A stretch of DNA of 64,000 bases, from positions 806,001 through 870,000 of the forward strand of contig NZ_JAHVJO010000002.1 of assembly GCF_019801215.1 (NCBI RefSeq). The letters run 5' to 3'. The notes under the pieces are model-generated. The model saw nothing but the letters and a program-made list of their open reading frames with translations, was not told the origin of the DNA and did no database searches. This document shows positions 34,125-44,098 of this stretch, piece by piece. Every line of letters starts with the position of its first letter. Position 1 is the stretch's first letter. The stretch is from Fictibacillus nanhaiensis. GTDB taxonomy: Bacteria > Bacillota > Bacilli > Bacillales > Fictibacillaceae. The translations under genes and the position numbers were made by a program.

Positions 34125-35489
34125 TTACGCACCTGGCGGGATGGATGCTTCATCATGCCGCCTATCTAGGTTTACGAATTTGTTATATTCTTTTACAAAA
34201 GCAAGCTCAACTGTTCCTGTAGGACCGTTACGCTGCTTAGCAATAATAATTTCAATAATATTCTTTGCTTCTGATTCTTTATCATAATAATCATCACGGT
34301 ATAGGAAGGCTACGATATCGGCATCCTGCTCGATGGAACCCGATTCACGAATATCGGACATCATCGGACGCTTGTCCTGACGTGATTCTACACCACGAGA
34401 CAGCTGTGAAAGTGCGATGACGGGCACCTCAAGCTCACGAGCAAGAGCTTTCAATGAACGGGAGATCTCTGAAACTTCCTGCTGGCGGTTTTCTCCAGAC
34501 TTCCCGCTACCCATAATAAGCTGCAGGTAATCGATCAAAATCATGCCTAGCCCTTTTTCCTGTTTGAGACGTCGGCATTTCGCACGAATATCATTGATTC
34601 GGATCCCTGGAGTATCATCGATGAAGATACCTGCTGCAGAAAGGCTCCCCATCGCCATCGTAAGCTTCTGCCAGTCCTCAGGCAGCAATGCACCCGTACG
34701 AAGGCGCTGTGCATCTATATTTCCTTCCGCACAAAGCATACGCATAACAAGCTGCTCAGCTCCCATCTCAAGACTGAAGATCGCAACATTCTCATCTGTT
34801 TTCGTAGCCACGTTTTGCGCAATGTTTAAGGCAAAAGCCGTTTTACCGACGGAAGGACGGGCAGCCACGATAATCAAATCGTTTCTTTGGAAACCAGCTG
34901 TCATCCGGTCCAAATCATTAAACCCTGTCGGAACCCCTGTTATGTCGCCCTTTCGATTATGAAGAGCTTCAATGTTGTCATAGGCATGTACTAATACATC
35001 TTTAATCGCTGTAAACGCACTTGTGTTTTTACGGTTCGCAACCTCTAGAATGGATTTTTCCGCTTCGTTCAAAATCGCTTCTACTTCTTCTTCACGCGCA
35101 TAGCTGTTTGCTGTTATATCTGTAGCTGTTCGAATCAAACGGCGCAGCAGAGACTTTTCTTCTACAATTTTGCTGTAGTATTCGATGTTTGCTGCTGTTG
35201 GCGAACTGTCGGCGAGTTCAGATAAAAACGATAAGCCGCCCACTTCATCCAGCTGGTTATTGTCTTGAAGCTCAGAAGTTACTGTAATGAGATCGACAGG
35301 CTCTCCTTTTGCGTTTAAGTCCAACATAACACGGTATATTCTTTGATGGGTCGCTCTGTAAAAATCTTCTGGCAGCAAAATTTCTGACGCGGTAATAAGA
35401 GCTTCTGGTTCTAGAAAGATCGCGCCCAGTACGGCTTGCTCTGCTTCGATATTTTGGGGTGGAATACGATCAGCAAATAAATCACTCAT
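34125..35489 (-). CDS. dnaB: Replicative DNA helicase (DnaB type, called DnaC in B. subtilis)
   Basis: A 454-residue helicase. The N-terminal domain (about 1-110) binds primase; the RecA-like ATPase has Walker A ARPSVGKTA (210-218), Walker B MILIDYLQL (near 305-313) and the arginine finger region. It unwinds DNA ahead of the fork as a hexamer. It sits next to rplI as in other bacilli. Confidence 0.97.
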   Translation of the reverse strand: MSDLFADRIPPQNIEAEQAVLGAIFLEPEALITASEILLPEDFYRATHQRIYRVMLDLNAKGEPVDLITVTSELQDNNQLDEVGGLSFLSELADSSPTAANIEYYSKIVEEKSLLRRLIRTATDITANSYAREEEVEAILNEAEKSILEVANRKNTSAFTAIKDVLVHAYDNIEALHNRKGDITGVPTGFNDLDRMTAGFQRNDLIIVAARPSVGKTAFALNIAQNVATKTDENVAIFSLEMGAEQLVMRMLCAEGNIDAQRLRTGALLPEDWQKLTMAMGSLSAAGIFIDDTPGIRINDIRAKCRRLKQEKGLGMILIDYLQLIMGSGKSGENRQQEVSEISRSLKALARELEVPVIALSQLSRGVESRQDKRPMMSDIRESGSIEQDADIVAFLYRDDYYDKESEAKNIIEIIIAKQRNGPTGTVELAFVKEYNKFVNLDRRHDEASIPPGA

Positions 35490-35528
35490 TTCCTCATTTC
35501 CTCCTCTCTGATTTTTTTATAAACACGG

Positions 35529-35554
35529 AAAAAACCGGGAAGCCCGGCTTTTTT
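35529..35554 (-). terminator. Terminator between rplI and dnaB
   Basis: A stem AGCCGGG/CCCGGTT read on the minus strand, a 3-nt loop, then TTTTTT. dnaB therefore probably has its own promoter. Confidence 0.75.
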
Positions 35555-35996
35555 ATTCTTCTGTTACATGTACTTTAACTGTTCCGGTTACTTGAGCATG
35601 TATTTTTATCGGTACATTTGTGTATCCCAAAGACTTTATCGGATCAGCTAGTTCAATTTTACGTTTATCAATCTTAACACCTTGTTCTTTAAGGCCGTCT
35701 GCGATTTGTTTGCTTGTGACTGAGCCGAACACTCTTCCGCCTTCACCCGTTTTTGTTTTAATTGTAATCGTCATTTCAGCTAGTTTTGCTTTTAACGCTT
35801 CAGCCTCTTCTAGTTGAGCTTGTTGTTTTTTCTCTTCGCTTTTCTGCTGGCCCTGTAGTGCCGCCATTGCCCCTGATGTTGCTTCAGAAGCTAAGTTTTT
35901 TGGAAAAAGAAAATTACGAGCATAGCCCTCTGAAACGTTTTTCACTTCACCTTTTTTACCTTTACCTTTAACATCTTGAAGAAAAATTACTTTCAT
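35553..35996 (-). CDS. rplI: 50S ribosomal protein L9
   Basis: A 147-residue protein with the N-terminal globular domain ([20 protein letters not shown]) and a C-terminal domain linked by a long central helix (about 45-75). L9 binds 23S rRNA domain V and limits frameshifting. Its start overlaps the gdpP stop by 4 nt. Confidence 0.98.
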   Translation of the reverse strand: MKVIFLQDVKGKGKKGEVKNVSEGYARNFLFPKNLASEATSGAMAALQGQQKSEEKKQQAQLEEAEALKAKLAEMTITIKTKTGEGGRVFGSVTSKQIADGLKEQGVKIDKRKIELADPIKSLGYTNVPIKIHAQVTGTVKVHVTEE

Positions 35997-37966
35997 TCCT
36001 CTTCTCCCCCTTCTATATACTCATCTATGATTATCTTTAACTGTTTCTCTGCTTCATCAATCGTACAGTTTTCGATCTGACATGCGGCATTCGTAAGATG
36101 TCCTCCGCCTTCAAGCCGCTCCATAATCATTTGCACATTGATGTCCCCTAGAGAGCGAGCGCTAATGCTTACTTTCCCATCGATGCGGTTTGATATAACA
36201 AAGGACGCCTGAATACCGTTCATTGATAACAAGATGTCTGCTGCTTGTGCGATAACGACCTGGTTATAGGCATCTTCAGAAGTTCCTTTTGCGATCACGA
36301 TGCCTTTTTTATACATTTCCGCACTCTCGATCAACTTAGAACGTTTCGTATACGTGTTCAGATCTTCTTTTAAAAACTTTTGTACAAGAATCGTATCCGC
36401 TCCATGCGCCCTTAAATACGAAGCCGCATCAAACGTACGAGAGCCTGTTCTTAAAGTAAAACTCTTTGTATCCACTATGATACCTGCAAGCAGTGCCGTT
36501 GCTTCAAGCATACGCATCTTCAGGCGTTTAGGCTGATATTCTAACAGCTCGGTAACAAGCTCAGCTGTGGAAGAAGCGTAAGGCTCCATATACACGAGTA
36601 CGGGATCCTTAATAAACTCTTCTCCACGTCGGTGATGATCGATTACGACAACATGATCAAGCTTAGTTAAAAGTTTTTCTTCAATCACCATCGAAGGCTT
36701 ATGCGTATCCACTACGACAAGCAGTGTATCTCGGGAAGCAATTTCTAGCGCTTCTTCTGGCGTGATAAAGAACTTCCATACTGATTCAGTTTCTTTGATC
36801 TCATCCATCAGACGCTGAACACCGATATCGATATCAGACTGATCAAGAACAACATAGCCGTCTTTTCCGTTAACTTGAGCCACTTTTAAAATACCGATGG
36901 CAGAACCGATCGAATCCATGTCTGGGTTCTTGTGCCCCATAATCATGACTTTGTCGCTATCAGCGACTAACTCACTAAGAGCATGTGAAATAACTCTGGC
37001 ACGTACCCGGGTGCGCTTCTCAACAGGGTTTGTTTTCCCGCCATAGAAGCGTACTTTTCCGTTCGTTTGCTTGATAGCAACTTGATCCCCGCCACGCCCA
37101 AGAGCCAAGTCCAGACTTGATTGAGACAGCTGGCCTAACTCTGGCAGTGATGATGTTCCCGCCGCTACACCAATACTTAAAGTAAGTGACACATTCTGCT
37201 TTGCCGTTGACTCTCTTACTTCATCAAGCAAGCTGAACTTATTTTTTTCTAGTTCATTAAGGATACGCTGGTTAAATACAGCTAAAAACCGTTCGGAAGA
37301 CGTTCGCTTAAGAAAGATTCCGTGTTGATTTGCCCACCCGTTCAATACAGAGGTAACTTTAGAGTTGATCGTTGAACGGAATTGATCATCTAACCCTTGC
37401 GTGACTTCTTCATAGTTATCTAGATAGATAATGGCCATGACCGTTTGCTCTTCATCATACAGACGTTCAAGGTCAAGCTGTTCCGTTACGTCGAACAAGT
37501 ATAGTAGACGGTCTTCTTTCTTGAAGTTCACTTGAAACTTATGTGTATTAATCTTAATAACTTCTTCCTTTGCATCATTTTTAATATAAGGAATCAGTTC
37601 TTCTGAAACATGGTTTAGCGAATGACCGATAAAGGATTCTTCTTCGATCAGTGAGCCCATATAGGGATTTGACCACTCAATCTTGAAATCTTCATCATAC
37701 AAAATAATCCCGATCGGCATTTCCATCAACGCTTCTTCTCCTACCTTTTTCAAGCGGTGGGAAAGCGTAGAAATATAGTCACCTAGTTCTTCCTGAAAAC
37801 TCTCTTCAGCCTTCATAGCATAATAAAATAAGGCTCCTAGCACCACAAAGCCAGTTATTCCGATCATCCACTGAAAATACGTGATGATGCTTACGAGAAC
37901 AACAGAAGTAACAAATAAGGCGATGACGGGGTAACCATGCCACCGTTTTAACAAAAACTTTGGCAT
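35993..37966 (-). CDS. gdpP: Cyclic-di-AMP phosphodiesterase GdpP
   Basis: A 657-residue membrane enzyme. Two N-terminal helices (about 12-50) are followed by a degenerate PAS (about 75-160), a degenerate GGDEF (about 170-300), and a DHH/DHHA1 domain. Metal ligands are visible as GHKNPDMDS (His345, Asp349, Asp351), Asp420 in DTHK, and DHH at 443-445; the C-terminal GGGH is near 628. GdpP hydrolyses c-di-AMP, linking wall and ion homeostasis. It is in an operon with yybS and rplI. Confidence 0.95.
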   Translation of the reverse strand: MPKFLLKRWHGYPVIALFVTSVVLVSIITYFQWMIGITGFVVLGALFYYAMKAEESFQEELGDYISTLSHRLKKVGEEALMEMPIGIILYDEDFKIEWSNPYMGSLIEEESFIGHSLNHVSEELIPYIKNDAKEEVIKINTHKFQVNFKKEDRLLYLFDVTEQLDLERLYDEEQTVMAIIYLDNYEEVTQGLDDQFRSTINSKVTSVLNGWANQHGIFLKRTSSERFLAVFNQRILNELEKNKFSLLDEVRESTAKQNVSLTLSIGVAAGTSSLPELGQLSQSSLDLALGRGGDQVAIKQTNGKVRFYGGKTNPVEKRTRVRARVISHALSELVADSDKVMIMGHKNPDMDSIGSAIGILKVAQVNGKDGYVVLDQSDIDIGVQRLMDEIKETESVWKFFITPEEALEIASRDTLLVVVDTHKPSMVIEEKLLTKLDHVVVIDHHRRGEEFIKDPVLVYMEPYASSTAELVTELLEYQPKRLKMRMLEATALLAGIIVDTKSFTLRTGSRTFDAASYLRAHGADTILVQKFLKEDLNTYTKRSKLIESAEMYKKGIVIAKGTSEDAYNQVVIAQAADILLSMNGIQASFVISNRIDGKVSISARSLGDINVQMIMERLEGGGHLTNAACQIENCTIDEAEKQLKIIIDEYIEGGEEE

Positions 37967-37977
37967 ATTTTCAGCTC

Positions 37978-38922
37978 CTACTGTTTAGGTTTCAACCGTT
38001 TTTTAATCATAAATCCTAAATCAATTATACCTAAGAATTTCACGACTTCCAGAGGAATTGGCAGGAAAGAATTTAACAGAAAAAGCAATATAACCAATAA
38101 TATGATTCTTTTTCTCTTCCAATTCTTTATCCACGCATAATAAAAAATAACAGTAAACCCTTGTATAATCAGTGCGAACGATAAAATCATATACAAATTT
38201 ATCGTAACCGTATATAAAGCAGTACCTTTTTCAGGGGTACTAAATGTTAATACAATCGCTACAATATAATACCACAAAAATGATTTCGGCAGGTTCCACT
38301 CACGAAATGGCGGAAATGAAGGCGTATCAAATTTCAGTCTTTTCATGAGCATTCTCGCAGCCAAATGAGTTACAAAGGCAAGGATAACAGCCCCTCCAAT
38401 AATATATGTAGGAAGCATCATCGGAATCAGTTCCGCTTGCTCTTTGAACCTCTCGATCTGTGAAGGATCCTGACCAGTCGTTGTATAAAATTCCTCTGCC
38501 TTCTCTATCGCAATTTGGAACTGTTTTTTTAATTCTGTAACAAAGTTGAAGCCCATCACAATCTGTGCCACTACAATTGTAGCAAGCATGTTTATGATTC
38601 CAGCCAAGCTTCCCCCTAAGAGAACAGCAAAGGCAGATTTTTTTCTTCTGTAAAGTTCTCCCATTACAATTCCGGTCAATCCGGAAAACAAGGTTACAAT
38701 AATACCGTTGATTCCTGCAAACGCCAAGGAAACCCCAAATGTTACAGCCCATAACAGCAAGCCCGCCTGGAGGTTATGCCGGTAAAGATAAATAATAAAC
38801 GGAAGCGGCAGAACAAAAAAGGATACTAAGCTAAAAAACGGTATGTACATACTGATTAAAAAAAGAAGAGTGTATATGCCTGAAACAACGGCACCCTCTA
38901 CCAATACTTTAGTGTTACGCAT
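37978..38922 (-). CDS. yybS: YybS family membrane protein (DUF2232)
   Basis: A 314-residue protein with about eight membrane helices and a basic C terminus (KKRLKPKQ). It fits DUF2232/YybS, constant neighbour of gdpP in bacilli. Function is not established. It lies 11 bp upstream of gdpP in the same direction. Confidence 0.8.
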   Translation of the reverse strand: MRNTKVLVEGAVVSGIYTLLFLISMYIPFFSLVSFFVLPLPFIIYLYRHNLQAGLLLWAVTFGVSLAFAGINGIIVTLFSGLTGIVMGELYRRKKSAFAVLLGGSLAGIINMLATIVVAQIVMGFNFVTELKKQFQIAIEKAEEFYTTTGQDPSQIERFKEQAELIPMMLPTYIIGGAVILAFVTHLAARMLMKRLKFDTPSFPPFREWNLPKSFLWYYIVAIVLTFSTPEKGTALYTVTINLYMILSFALIIQGFTVIFYYAWIKNWKRKRIILLVILLFLLNSFLPIPLEVVKFLGIIDLGFMIKKRLKPKQ

Positions 38923-39057
38923 GATTCACCTCATAAAATTCTTCATCTGTTCTAATTGTAGTAACATCACCGCAGTAATTCAACTTTAATGTTATTTTCT
39001 AGCATAGACGTACTTTATTAGATGTAAACAGATTGGTATTCAGCAAAAGACTTAAAA

Positions 39058-39084
39058 AGAAAAAAACAGCTTTACAGCTGTTTT
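39058..39084 (-). terminator. Hairpin downstream of the VOC remnant
   Basis: AAAACAGCTTTACAGCTGTTTT forms a compact stem with T tracts on both strands. It probably terminated the former VOC gene. Confidence 0.65.
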
Positions 39085-39092
39085 TAATATCT

Positions 39093-39182
39093 CTATTGAT
39101 CCGTTTTTGGCCAACCGCCCCAAATGTGTGAAGGATGTCCATCAGGATCTGTCACGATGAAGTTATATCCTCCATCCGGAAA
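39093..39182 (-). pseudogene. C-terminal fragment of a VOC (glyoxalase/bleomycin-resistance) family protein
   Basis: On the minus strand one frame reads FPDGGYNFIVTDPDG and then HPSHIWGGWPKTDQ before a stop, 29 residues. The FIVTDPDGH segment is the characteristic last beta-strand region of VOC-fold proteins. An in-frame TAA lies directly before it and no start or ribosome site is present, so only the tail of the gene survives between yybS and rpsR. Confidence 0.75.
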
Positions 39183-39228
39183 TTAACTATATTCAAAAAC
39201 AACAAAGTTTACGAAAACAGCCTATAAA

Positions 39229-39262
39229 AAGAAGCAGCGAGAATTTCTCGCTGCTTCTTTTA
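39229..39262 (-). terminator. Terminator of the rpsF-ssb-rpsR operon
   Basis: A perfect 15-bp palindromic stem AAGAAGCAGCGAGAA/TTCTCGCTGCTTCTT with T tract on the minus strand. Confidence 0.9.
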
Positions 39263-39269
39263 AATGGTC

Positions 39270-39503
39270 TTATTCAGATACATATGGTAACAAAGCCATG
39301 TAACGCGAGCGTTTGATTGCACGAGTCAATTGACGTTGATATTTAGCAGATGTACCAGTTACACGACGAGGAAGAATCTTACCACGTTCAGAAACGAAAC
39401 GCTTTAAAAGATCAGTGTCCTTGTAGTCGATATAAGTGATTTTGTTTACAGTGAAGAAACAAACCTTGCGACGCTTTTGGCGTCCACCGCGACGTCCAGC
39501 CAT
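39270..39503 (-). CDS. rpsR: 30S ribosomal protein S18
   Basis: A 77-residue basic protein, S18 family ([24 protein letters not shown]). Cys15 stands alone in KVCFF and no zinc-binding CxxC motif is present, so this is the zinc-free form. It binds S6 in the small subunit platform. AGGAGGGG precedes the ATG. It is third in the rpsF-ssb-rpsR operon. Confidence 0.98.
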   Translation of the reverse strand: MAGRRGGRQKRRKVCFFTVNKITYIDYKDTDLLKRFVSERGKILPRRVTGTSAKYQRQLTRAIKRSRYMALLPYVSE

Positions 39504-39566
39504 TGATGGTCCCCTCCTTTAATTTTATTTTTTATATATTCCGATTCATAGTTTACGTTGTTTTGT

Positions 39567-40109
39567 TTAAAATGGCAGATCGTCATCAGAAATGTCGATC
39601 GGCGTGCCATCATTTGCAAACGGGTCATCGTTGAAGTTATTACGTTTTGGATTTTGCTGTTGTTGCTGTCCTCCAAAGCCGTTGTCACTTCCATAGCTGC
39701 GGTTCTGATTTTGCTGCCCAAATCCGCGGTCATTTGATGGTCCACCAAAGTTGTTGCCACCTTGATGCTGTTGGCCACCAGCATTAGCATTTTTCGGTTC
39801 TAGGAACTGAACGCTTTCTGCCATAACTTCAGTAACATAGACTCTTTGACCCTGATTGTTCTCGTAAGAACGAGTCTGCAAACGTCCATCCACTCCCGCA
39901 AGCGAACCTTTTTTCAGGTAGTTTGCTACGTTTTCAGCGGGCTTTCGCCATACGACACAGTTAATAAAATCTGCTTCGCGGTCACCCTGCTGATTCGAAA
40001 AAGGACGATTTACAGCAAGTGTGAAATTAGCTACTGCCACACCGTTTGGAGTGTACTTTAATTCTGGGTCTTTCGTTAAACGTCCCACCAGTACTACACG
40101 ATTTAGCAT
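39567..40109 (-). CDS. ssb: Single-stranded DNA-binding protein SsbA
   Basis: A 180-residue SSB. The OB fold covers about 1-105. A flexible Gln/Asn/Gly-rich linker follows (about 110-170). The acidic tip ends DDDLPF, which recruits replication and repair partners. Presence of the full acidic tail and location between rpsF and rpsR identify the essential SsbA rather than the competence SsbB. Confidence 0.97.
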   Translation of the reverse strand: MLNRVVLVGRLTKDPELKYTPNGVAVANFTLAVNRPFSNQQGDREADFINCVVWRKPAENVANYLKKGSLAGVDGRLQTRSYENNQGQRVYVTEVMAESVQFLEPKNANAGGQQHQGGNNFGGPSNDRGFGQQNQNRSYGSDNGFGGQQQQQNPKRNNFNDDPFANDGTPIDISDDDLPF

Positions 40110-40130
40110 TCAGAACCACTCCTTAAAGGA

Positions 40131-40421
40131 TTAATTTCTTTCGTCTACGATTGTCATGAAACGAAGAACATCTTCGTTGATCTTCATAAGACGGTCGAAT
40201 TCATTAATCGCTTCGTTTGGAGCGTTGACATCCAATAGCGTGTAATATCCATCGCGGAAGTCATTGATTTCGTAAGCTAAACGCTTCTTACCCATTTCCT
40301 TTTCGTTCGCGATCTCCGCACCGTTCTCAGTTAGGATGCTTTTCGCACGCTCTTTTGTTGCTTTAAGAGCTTCCTCTTCGATATTCGGACGGACGATGTA
40401 CATGATTTCGTACTTTTTCAT
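40131..40421 (-). CDS. rpsF: 30S ribosomal protein S6
   Basis: A 96-residue S6 protein starting [14 protein letters not shown] set the start at 40421 because AGGAGGTGA lies upstream and this is where the family begins; the longer frame has 11 spurious residues. First gene of the operon. A -10 TATAAT at 40494-40499 (minus strand) is the probable promoter element, with a weak -35 TTATTG. Confidence 0.97.
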   Translation of the reverse strand: MKKYEIMYIVRPNIEEEALKATKERAKSILTENGAEIANEKEMGKKRLAYEINDFRDGYYTLLDVNAPNEAINEFDRLMKINEDVLRFMTIVDERN

Positions 40422-40493
40422 TCCGTTCACCTCCTTTTGGTCTAAGCGGCCCAAAACATACGTTAGTGGGCAAGGAGAAAATCATCAAAAATC

Positions 40494-40522
40494 ATTATAT
40501 GTTGACAATTAACTCACAATAA
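40494..40522 (-). promoter_or_regulatory. Probable promoter of rpsF-ssb-rpsR
   Basis: On the minus strand a perfect -10 TATAAT (40494-40499) and a poor -35 TTATTG (40517-40522) with a 17-bp spacer. Confidence 0.45.
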
Positions 40523-40669
40523 AGAATTATACCAAAACAAACTCGATAAAACAAGCATCTCTTGAAAGAAAGCATAAAGAAGAGGATAAGCGACTGCTTT
40601 TCCTCCGTTTTTCCGATTTCGGTTGTCTTCTAAAAGTGTTATATTCGTTTTTTAAAAATCCCGTGATAA

Positions 40670-40797
40670 GTTGGTTGGAGCGCAAGGTGTGAGACTCCTG
40701 CGGGACGAGCGGTCAGGTGAGACCCTTAATGGCGCAAAGCGGCAAGGGGCTCACCGGTCGCCCCGCGGAAAGCGAGCAACCTGGAGCGGAAACCAAC
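40670..40797. repeat. Dispersed palindromic repeat element of the Bacillaceae type, 128 bp
   Basis: The element is GC-rich against an AT-rich background and bounded by inverted GTTGGTT and AACCAAC. Inside, GGTCAGGTGAGACCC pairs with GGGGCTCACCGGTC, and GACTCCTGCGGG with CCCCGCGGA lies in the arms, so the whole folds as one long hairpin. I recall similar units ending in CTGGAGCGGAAA-type sequence in intergenic regions of several bacilli. It holds no gene. Confidence 0.7.
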
Positions 40798-40814
40798 CTC
40801 TTCTCAACCTTTTA

Positions 40815-41912
40815 TTATACATTAAAACGGAAATGAACCACATCTCCATCTTTCATTTCATATTCTTTACCTTCAAGACGAACTTTGCCTTTTTCTTTAG
40901 CAGCAGCCATGTTACCCGCAGCCATTAGATCATCATAGGCTACGATTTCCGCACGGATAAATCCTCTTTCAAAATCAGTATGGATGATTCCCGCACATGC
41001 AGGAGCCTTCATTCCTCTACGGAACGTCCAAGCACGTACTTCTTGAACACCTGCTGTAAAGTAAGTTGCTAATCCTAGAAGAGAATAAGAAGCACGAATC
41101 AGCTTATCAAGACCTGCTTCTTCAATTCCTAGCTCTCCTAAGAATGCCATCTTTTCGTCGCCATCAAGCTCTGCGATCTCTTCTTCTACTTTTGCACAAA
41201 TCACGATAACTTCTGCATTTTCACGTGCTGCATATTCTTTTACCGCTTCGACGTGCTCATTTGTTCCTTCTAAAAGCTCATCTTCGCTTACGTTTGCGAC
41301 ATATAGAATGGGCTTCATTGTCAGCAAATGCATCGCATGAACAATCTTGCTCTCTTCAGGTGTTAAGTCAACACTGCGAGCAGGTAGTTCTTGCATAAGA
41401 GCTTCTTTAATCTTTGAAAGAACAGCAAACTCTGCAACAGCTTCTTTATCTTTTGACTTTGCTAATTTTTCAACGCGTGCAACACGCTTGTCGATCGACT
41501 CTAGATCGGCAAAGATAAGCTCTAGGTTAATTACTTCAATATCATCGATCGGATTAACTTTACCGTGAACGTGCGTGATGTTTTCGTCATCAAAACAGCG
41601 AACAACTTGTAAGATCGCATCAGTCTGACGAATATGAGATAGAAATTTGTTACCAAGACCTTCCCCTTTACTCGCACCTTTTACGATTCCGGCAATATCT
41701 GTAAACTCAAAAGTAGTAGGTACTACTTTTTTCGGCTGTACCATCTCAGTTAATTTTTGAAGACGGTGATCAGGTACTTCTACGATTCCAACATTCGGGT
41801 CGATCGTACAGAACGGATAGTTAGCAGATTCTGCACCCGCTTGTGTAATAGCGTTAAACAATGTAGATTTACCAACGTTCGGCAAACCAACGATTCCAGT
41901 TGTAAGAGCCAC
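40815..41912 (-). CDS. ychF: Ribosome-binding ATPase YchF
   Basis: A 365-residue Obg-family P-loop protein. Motif G1 is GLPNVGKST (about 8-16), followed by the coiled-coil insertion and a C-terminal TGS domain ending KDGDVVHFRFNV. YchF prefers ATP to GTP and binds the ribosome. The start is the GTG at 41912 with GAGGAGTG upstream, giving the usual length; a longer frame of 399 codons is not credible. Confidence 0.95.
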   Translation of the reverse strand: MALTTGIVGLPNVGKSTLFNAITQAGAESANYPFCTIDPNVGIVEVPDHRLQKLTEMVQPKKVVPTTFEFTDIAGIVKGASKGEGLGNKFLSHIRQTDAILQVVRCFDDENITHVHGKVNPIDDIEVINLELIFADLESIDKRVARVEKLAKSKDKEAVAEFAVLSKIKEALMQELPARSVDLTPEESKIVHAMHLLTMKPILYVANVSEDELLEGTNEHVEAVKEYAARENAEVIVICAKVEEEIAELDGDEKMAFLGELGIEEAGLDKLIRASYSLLGLATYFTAGVQEVRAWTFRRGMKAPACAGIIHTDFERGFIRAEIVAYDDLMAAGNMAAAKEKGKVRLEGKEYEMKDGDVVHFRFNV

Positions 41913-42081
41913 TGTTATTTCACTCCTCTGTTTTATATAAAGCTCGGAAACCCGAGACTTCTGAGTTAAAAAAATATCCTTCCCAATTATAGGTTTTATC
42001 ACCTTAAAAAACAAGAAGAACCGGGTTGGGTTACCCGGTCCGCAGTTTAGTTATGATTTGGTTATTTAATAACCTCCCGAA

Positions 42082-42279
42082 TTACTCCCCTGGTGACGAT
42101 AGCACTTTCTTTATTTTCTTTGAGAACTCTGAACGGGGCAGCATCACACTATGCTGGCAGCCCATACATTTTATTCGGATATCGGCGCCCATGCGAATAA
42201 CTTTCCAGCGGTTAGTTCCACAAGGGTGTTGTTTTTTCATTTCCACTTCATCATGAAGGTGAAATTCTTTTTGTTGCAT
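42082..42279 (-). CDS. yyzM: DUF951 family protein (YyzM)
   Basis: A 65-residue protein of the DUF951 family. It has HPCGTNRWKVIRMGADIRIKCMGCQ, with one Cys at residue 20 and a CxxC pair, suggesting a metal site. It is conserved between ychF and mscS in bacilli. Function unknown. Confidence 0.9.
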   Translation of the reverse strand: MQQKEFHLHDEVEMKKQHPCGTNRWKVIRMGADIRIKCMGCQHSVMLPRSEFSKKIKKVLSSPGE

Positions 42280-42302
42280 CGTCAGCCCTCCATTGCTAAT
42301 AA

Positions 42303-43193
42303 TTACTGATTATCCATTTCTTTCGGAACATTTCCTTTGTGATAAGTAACCATTTTCGGGTAAGGAATCTCAATACCCGCTTTTTCGAGTTCGAATTTTA
42401 ATGTTTTTCTCAGTTCTCTGGCTATCTTAAAATGAGTCATCGGAAGCACCTCGGATGTTACACGAATGACCACTTCAGACGCTCCAAGCATTTGAACTCC
42501 CAATACTTCAGGTTCTTTAACCATTTCGGGGTAATTCGGTTTTGCATTCTTAACGACTTCCTGAATAATACTTTGTGCTTTATCGATATCTTCTTCGTAT
42601 GCGATGCTTAAATCGACAACCGCAATACTGTTATGAACAGAAAAGTTCGTTACTTCTGTGATAGACGAATTCGGCAAAATATGCAATTCTCCTGTCCAAC
42701 TTTTAATTTTCGTTGTCCGAAGTCCGATTTCTTCCACCGTTCCTTCAAAACCAATAATCCTGACATAGTCGCCTACAGAAAACTGATTTTCAAAAATGAT
42801 AAAAAAGCCTGTAATGATGTCTTTCACGAGGTTTTGTGCGCCAAAGCCGATTGCTAAACCTACAACTCCAGCTCCTGCAAGGATAGCTTTAATATCCACA
42901 CCAAACTCACTTAAAATCGTTAATATAGCCATGAAATAGATGACATAAGCTGATACATTATTAAGAAGCCTAAATAACGTATTTTCTCTTCTCTCACTAA
43001 GTCTTAAAGGAGATTTTAGTCTGACTTTAAAAATGTTAGCGATTGCTGCTTTTATTACGAATTTAAATATGATGACTAAAACAATTATAGTAGCAATTTT
43101 TATACCTTTAGCAGCTATCTCCGTCCACCATTCTTTATTCGAAACTATGGTTACGGCCTGTTCTGCTGTGTCAACTACACTTGCTGGTTCCAA
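42303..43193 (-). CDS. Small-conductance mechanosensitive channel (MscS family)
   Basis: A 296-residue MscS-type channel. Three N-terminal helices are followed by the pore helix with the Gly/Ala pattern GAGVVGLAIGFGAQNLVKD near 107-125. The beta domain and the cytosolic vestibule complete it. It opens on membrane tension and releases solutes on hypo-osmotic shock. The start is TTG with AGAGAGGATG upstream. It is in the ychF-yyzM gene group. Confidence 0.9.
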   Translation of the reverse strand: MEPASVVDTAEQAVTIVSNKEWWTEIAAKGIKIATIIVLVIIFKFVIKAAIANIFKVRLKSPLRLSERRENTLFRLLNNVSAYVIYFMAILTILSEFGVDIKAILAGAGVVGLAIGFGAQNLVKDIITGFFIIFENQFSVGDYVRIIGFEGTVEEIGLRTTKIKSWTGELHILPNSSITEVTNFSVHNSIAVVDLSIAYEEDIDKAQSIIQEVVKNAKPNYPEMVKEPEVLGVQMLGASEVVIRVTSEVLPMTHFKIARELRKTLKFELEKAGIEIPYPKMVTYHKGNVPKEMDNQ

Positions 43194-43358
43194 TGCAGTC
43201 TCATCCTCTCTTTGATTATGAAATTATTTAATCAGCTTTTACATAGAAATTCAATATCATTCAATGAAAAGTAATCCTAAAAACTTATTCGGTTACGAGG
43301 ACGCCCTAAACGGGTATAGTCTCTAAACAAAAGTCTGTGATTATTCTATTCTACCATG

Positions 43359-43388
43359 TATAGGAAAAGGATTTCTTCCGTATACTAG
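43359..43388 (+). promoter_or_regulatory. Candidate forespore (sigma-G or sigma-F) promoter of yyaC
   Basis: GTATA (43359-43363), 18 bp, then TATACTA (43382-43388). The sigma-G consensus is GYATR-N18-CATNHTA, so only the first base of the -10 differs. The gene that follows is a sporulation gene. Confidence 0.5.
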
Positions 43389-43415
43389 TAGTACCATTAT
43401 AAAGGAGAGGATGTC

Positions 43416-44048
43416 ATGTTCCTCAAACGGAAGCTTGGATTAGGGAAACCCGTTCAATATAAATTGCACCATGAAGACAAAGATGCCACACTTCGAATTA
43501 CAGAACAAATCATACCCATGCTTCCGGAGTCCGTCACCCAACCGGTCGTTATCGTCTGCATTGGGACAGACCGATCAACAGGAGATGCATTAGGTCCGCT
43601 CGTTGGAACAAAACTTCACAACAAAGATACTTTTCCGTTCTTTGTTTATGGAACACTCGATGATCCTGTTCATGCTGTAAATCTTGAAGAACGATTAAAA
43701 ATGATTGAAACGGAACACCCCGGCGCATTTGTGATCGGAATTGATGCCTGTCTTGGACGATTGAATCATGTTGGAATGGTCTCCATAAATGATGGACCGG
43801 TCAAACCTGGTGCTGGAGTAAATAAACAGCTTCCACCAGTAGGTGATATGCACATAACTGGGATTGTAAACGTAAGTGGGTTTATGGAATATTTCGTTCT
43901 CCAAAACACACGGCTTAGCATCGTTATGAAGATGGCTGACATCATAGCAGACTCTCTTCATATGGCTTGTTTACGCAAGAAGATTCAGCAAAAAAACATG
44001 ATGCACCAAACAGATACACGACCAACAGATATCTATAAAATCCAATAA
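43416..44048 (+). CDS. yyaC: Spore protease YyaC (GPR-related)
   Basis: A 210-residue protein of the DUF1256/YyaC family, related to the germination protease GPR. It has VCIGTDRSTGDALGPLVG (about 46-63) and IGIDACLGR (about 108-116), the GPR-like active-site segments. It is a spore-specific protein in bacilli. The strong site AAGGAGAGG precedes the ATG, and a forespore-type promoter lies upstream. It is the only plus-strand gene in this block. Confidence 0.9.
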   Translation: MFLKRKLGLGKPVQYKLHHEDKDATLRITEQIIPMLPESVTQPVVIVCIGTDRSTGDALGPLVGTKLHNKDTFPFFVYGTLDDPVHAVNLEERLKMIETEHPGAFVIGIDACLGRLNHVGMVSINDGPVKPGAGVNKQLPPVGDMHITGIVNVSGFMEYFVLQNTRLSIVMKMADIIADSLHMACLRKKIQQKNMMHQTDTRPTDIYKIQ

Positions 44049-44049
44049 C

Positions 44050-44096
44050 AAAACAGCCGCTCCTATCAATCAAAGGATAAAAGCGGCTGTTTTTAC
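44050..44096. terminator. Bidirectional terminator between yyaC and the DUF554 gene
   Basis: A stem AAACAGCCGCT/AGCGGCTGTTT with T/A tracts on both sides. Confidence 0.85.
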
Positions 44097-44098
44097 TT

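Noticed and set aside
40671-40928. 85-codon plus-strand frame over the palindromic repeat
   Set aside because: It has no ribosome site and its coding potential comes from the GC-rich hairpin; the rest overlaps ychF on the other strand.
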